Below the pieces are notes generated by a model, which saw only the letters and a program-made list of their open reading frames with translations, ran no database searches and was not told where the DNA came from. Below are positions 13,223-15,614 of a DNA stretch of 15,614 nucleotides, piece by piece. Source of the DNA: DATHSY01 sp046729855 (lineage in GTDB: Bacteria; Actinomycetota; UBA4738; HRBIN12); the NCBI GenBank assembly GCA_046729855.1, contig JBKPHM010000141.1, positions 1 to 15,614 of the forward strand, written 5' to 3'. Every line of letters starts with the position of its first letter. The stretch's first letter is position 1. Made by a program: the position numbers and the translations under genes.

Positions 13223-13734
13223 ATGGTGAGCGCCGAGGTGGCCGAGGACACACAACGGCACGGCGGGCTGGCGGAGCTGTACGAGCGCCACGCCCCTGCC
13301 GCCGGCCGCCTCGCCTCCTGCTGACCGGGTCCCACGAGCAGGCGGAGGACCTCGTGCGGGACGCGTTCGTCAGGTGGTCGGTCGCTTCGGCTATCGCGCG
13401 TGCCGGACGCGTTCCCGGCCTACCTGCGAAGGACGGAACCTGCACACGTCGGGCCTTCGGCGTCTCCGATTGGAGCGCGCCTACGTCGAACGCGAAGGCC
13501 GTCGTCCGGTCGAGGCTGCGGCAATGCCCGACGTCGGAACGCGCGAGACGCTGTGGCAGGAGCTTCAGACCTTGCCGGCGCGGCAACGAGCGGTCGTGGT
13601 GCTCCGTTACCACGAGGTTCCGCGCGGACGGCGGCCCAGCCATCTACGATGCCGCCGGCCGAACCGTGGCCCAAACGACGGTCGGATCGCGGCCCGATCC
13701 GGGAGAGCCGGTCGAAAGCCCGCCGGACACATGA
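13223..13734 (+). pseudogene. Decayed ECF RNA polymerase sigma factor (SigE-family type)
   Basis: The only plus-strand gene trace. Reading three frames in turn restores an ECF sigma factor: GLAELYERHAPAAGRLA, then LLTGSHEQAEDLVRDAFVR (region 2), VGRFGYR, PDAFPAYLRRT, NLHTSGLRRLRLERAYVERE and finally LPARQRAVVVLRYHE (region 4), perhaps ending IYDAAGRTVAQTTVGSR. These pieces are in the right order for the sigma-70 SigE family but need about five frame changes: near 13316, 13374, 13398, 13436 and 13615. The first three look like single-base losses and the fourth like a loss of 5 bases. The first frame stops at TGA 13322. A ribosome binding site (GAAGG) precedes the ATG. The last frame ends in ATGA, so an anti-sigma gene may once have followed before being lost against prs. 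Neighbouring genes show no frame damage. Confidence 0.82.
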
Positions 13735-13773
13735 CGCCGGAGCCGTCGGCCGGACGCCGCACGGTTCCGTTGG

Positions 13774-14754
13774 CTAGAGCTGGTTGTCGCCGCGGAAGAT
13801 CTCGCTGACGCTCGTGTCCTCGAACACAGCCCGGAGCGCGGAGGCGATCAGCGGCGCGATCGACAGCACCTTCAGCTTGGCGAACTGCTTCTCCTCGGGG
13901 ATCGGGACGGTGTTCGTGACGACGACCTCGCGGATCGGCGCCTCCTCGAGGAGCTGGACGGCCTTGCCGGACAGGATGGGGTGGGTCGCGGCGGCGAAGA
14001 TCGGCCCTGCGCCCTGCTGAGCCAGCGCCGTCGCGCCACTCGCCACGGTCGCCGCCGTATCGATCATGTCATCGACGAGGATGCACGGCCGGCCGTCGAC
14101 CTCGCCGACGACCGCCATCTCCTCGATCTTGTGCGCCTCCCGGCGTGACCGGCGCTTGTACAGGAATGCAAGGTCGGCGTGAAGTGCCTCGCGCAGCTTC
14201 TCCGCGGTCTTGATCCGACCGGCGTCTGGTGCGACGACCACCACGTTTTCGTCGTGCAGCCCCAGCTCGTCGGCGAGGTACGACGACAGGATCGGCAACG
14301 CCGTCAGGTGGTCGAACGGGAAGTCGAAGTAGCCCTGGATCTGCCCGCTGTGCAGATCGACCGATACCACCCGGTCGGCTCCGGCCGCCGAGATCACGTC
14401 CGCTACGAGCTTCGCCGAGATCGGCTCTCGCGCGAGCGCCTTCTTGTCCTGCCGCGAATAACCGTAGTACGGAACCACGGCCGTGATCCTCTTGGCCGAC
14501 GCGCGCTTCATCGCGTCGAGCATCTCGAGCTGCTCCCAGATGGACTCGTTGACGGGATCGGCGTGCGTCTGTAGCACGAAGACGTCACAGCCGCGGACGC
14601 TCTCCTCCGAACGGAAGTAGATCTCACCCGAGGCGAACCGCCGCAGCACGGACGGCGACACCCGGATCCCGAGGTTGTCCGCGATCTCGTCCGCCAACGC
14701 CGGGTGGGTCGTCCCGGTGAACAGCATCATCTTCTTCTTGGTGACGATCTCCAC
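13774..14754 (-). CDS. prs: Ribose-phosphate pyrophosphokinase (PRPP synthetase)
   Basis: Makes 5-phosphoribosyl-1-pyrophosphate from ribose 5-phosphate and ATP for nucleotide, His and Trp synthesis. From GTG 14754 it has 326 residues, normal for class I. Visible are the N-terminal FTGTTHPALADEIADNLGI (12-30), the ATP loop VVPYYGYSRQDKK (93-105), SVDLHSGQIQGYF (131-143) for metal and subunit contacts, and the PRPP loop CILVDDMIDTAATV (224-237). The start is one base after the glmU stop, with GGGGG about 10 bases upstream inside glmU; an ATG nine codons in is a possible alternative start and would also give a plausible N-terminus. glmU-prs coupling is standard for actinobacteria and Firmicutes. 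The gene converges on the sigma-factor remnant with about 40 bases between them and no clear terminator. Confidence 0.97.
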   Translation of the reverse strand: MEIVTKKKMMLFTGTTHPALADEIADNLGIRVSPSVLRRFASGEIYFRSEESVRGCDVFVLQTHADPVNESIWEQLEMLDAMKRASAKRITAVVPYYGYSRQDKKALAREPISAKLVADVISAAGADRVVSVDLHSGQIQGYFDFPFDHLTALPILSSYLADELGLHDENVVVVAPDAGRIKTAEKLREALHADLAFLYKRRSRREAHKIEEMAVVGEVDGRPCILVDDMIDTAATVASGATALAQQGAGPIFAAATHPILSGKAVQLLEEAPIREVVVTNTVPIPEEKQFAKLKVLSIAPLIASALRAVFEDTSVSEIFRGDNQL

Positions 14755-14755
14755 C

Positions 14756-15614
14756 TCAGCGCGCCCCCTTACGTGAGCCCTTCCCCTTGCCCTTCGCCTT
14801 GGCCGCCGGCTTGGCCGGGACCTCGGCCGCGTGCTCCGCGTCCTTGCGTTCGCGGTACCCCTCCACGATCCGCTGCTCGCCGCGTTCCACGGCGAGCGAA
14901 CCGGCCGGAACGTCCTTCGTGATGACGGATCCCGCCGCTGTCGTCGCCCGGTCCCCCACCCGGACCGGGGCAACCAGCATCGTATCCGACCCGATCCGGA
15001 CCTCGTCGCCGATCGTGGTCCGGTGCTTCCCGTATCCGTCATAGTTCACGGTCACCGTCGCCGCCCCGATGTTGGTACCCCGTCCGATCTCGGCGTCACC
15101 GACGTAGGAGAGGTGCGGGACCTTCGAACCGCGCCCTACCCGCGAGTTCTTGACCTCGATGTATGAGCCGATGTGGACGTCCTCGGCGAGGACCGTCCCC
15201 GGCCGGATCCGCGCGAACGGGCCCACGTCGACCCCGCGCGCGAGCCTCGCGCCCTCGACGACGGAGAAGCGGATCTCGACGTCGTCGCCGACCACGCTGT
15301 CGTGGATCTGCACGGAAGGACCGATCGAGCACCCACGTCCGATACGCGTGTCGCCGGACAGGAACGTCAGCGGGCGGATGACGGTGTCACGACCGATCAG
15401 GACGCCGGCCTCGATGTGCGTCGCGTCGGGGTCGACGATCGTGACGCCGTTGGCCATGTGGTGCTCGTTCACTCGCCGGCGGAGCAGCGCACCGAGCCGG
15501 GCGAGGTCGGCGCGCGAGTTCGGGCCCATCATGCCGCCGGTATCGACCTTGACGGCCGAGACGCGCTCGCCCTTCTCGATCAGGATCGGGAAGACGGCGT
15601 TCAGGTAGTACTCC
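14756..15614 (-). CDS. glmU: Bifunctional GlmU, C-terminal part (cut by window edge)
   Basis: GlmU makes UDP-GlcNAc: acetylation of glucosamine 1-phosphate, then uridylylation. Only the last 285 residues are present; most of the uridylyltransferase domain lies beyond 15614, its end visible as EYYLNAVFPILIEKG. A left-handed beta-helix acetyltransferase domain follows, with hexapeptide repeats from about residue 60. Using fragment numbering, the active-site counterparts are R137 (FARIRPGT), K155 (IEVKNS), H167 and Y170 (PHLSYVGDA), N190 (VNYDG) and K196. H167 matches the E. coli catalytic His363. The protein ends in a Lys/Gly/Arg-rich tail (AKAKGKGKGSRKGAR), longer and more basic than in E. coli. 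prs starts one base after the stop. Confidence 0.96.
   Translation of the reverse strand, partial: EYYLNAVFPILIEKGERVSAVKVDTGGMMGPNSRADLARLGALLRRRVNEHHMANGVTIVDPDATHIEAGVLIGRDTVIRPLTFLSGDTRIGRGCSIGPSVQIHDSVVGDDVEIRFSVVEGARLARGVDVGPFARIRPGTVLAEDVHIGSYIEVKNSRVGRGSKVPHLSYVGDAEIGRGTNIGAATVTVNYDGYGKHRTTIGDEVRIGSDTMLVAPVRVGDRATTAAGSVITKDVPAGSLAVERGEQRIVEGYRERKDAEHAAEVPAKPAAKAKGKGKGSRKGAR

Noticed and set aside
13221..13643. Minus-strand open frame of 140 codons opposite the sigma-factor remnant
   Set aside because: No recognisable domain or ribosome binding site; its composition is that of a shadow of the plus-strand remnant.
1..15614. tRNA or rRNA genes, CRISPR arrays, insertion sequences, attachment sites
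   Set aside because: No cloverleaf-like sequence, repeat-spacer array, transposase or flanking repeat was seen in any gap.

Overview
The window is one strand of a very GC-rich chromosome. Its backbone is a housekeeping block whose gene content (glmU, prs, rplY, pth, mfd, mazG, eno, ftsB-like) is characteristic of Actinomycetota; the same set sits together in Mycobacterium. Strong G/C at third codon positions, many GTG starts, clean GGAGG ribosome binding sites and 1-4 base stop/start overlaps fit this. A deep-branching or uncultured actinobacterial lineage is my best guess; the species cannot be read from the sequence.

All intact genes are on the minus strand, so transcription runs from high to low coordinates. 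From the right: the C-terminal half of glmU (cut by the window edge) and prs, one base apart (15614-13774). Next comes a 0.67 kb stretch whose only content is a decayed plus-strand ECF sigma-factor gene (13223-13734). rplY and pth follow (13104-11818). A signalling insert runs 11740-8725: a possible WhiG/sigma-28-type promoter, two tandem 27-28 residue membrane microproteins related to each other, a hairpin over a ribosome binding site, a DUF5317 membrane protein and a GGDEF-EAL c-di-GMP enzyme. After a cluster of hairpins comes a tightly coupled block: mfd, a parvulin lipoprotein, mazG and a GNAT acetyltransferase (8604-2641). A second c-di-GMP gene, a membrane diguanylate cyclase, has its own possible WhiG/sigma-28-type -10 box (2532-1405). 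eno and the first codons of an FtsB/DivIC-like gene end the window.

The backbone genes serve cell-wall precursor and nucleotide synthesis (glmU, prs), translation (rplY, pth), repair and nucleotide-pool cleaning (mfd, mazG), envelope protein folding (the parvulin) and glycolysis (eno). The accessory layer is c-di-GMP signalling: two cyclases, both with intact GGDEF and inhibitory RxxD sites, one also with a complete EAL site.

The least explained part is the leader of the DUF5317/GGDEF-EAL operon. Two adjacent microproteins share the C-terminal pattern GA-x-WKV, each has a strong ribosome binding site, and I recognise neither. They are the best candidate here for something undescribed. The paired GCCGATA[A/T] boxes before both c-di-GMP transcripts are a second lead, because actinobacterial WhiG reads such boxes and is itself controlled by c-di-GMP through RsiG in Streptomyces. 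That link is inference.
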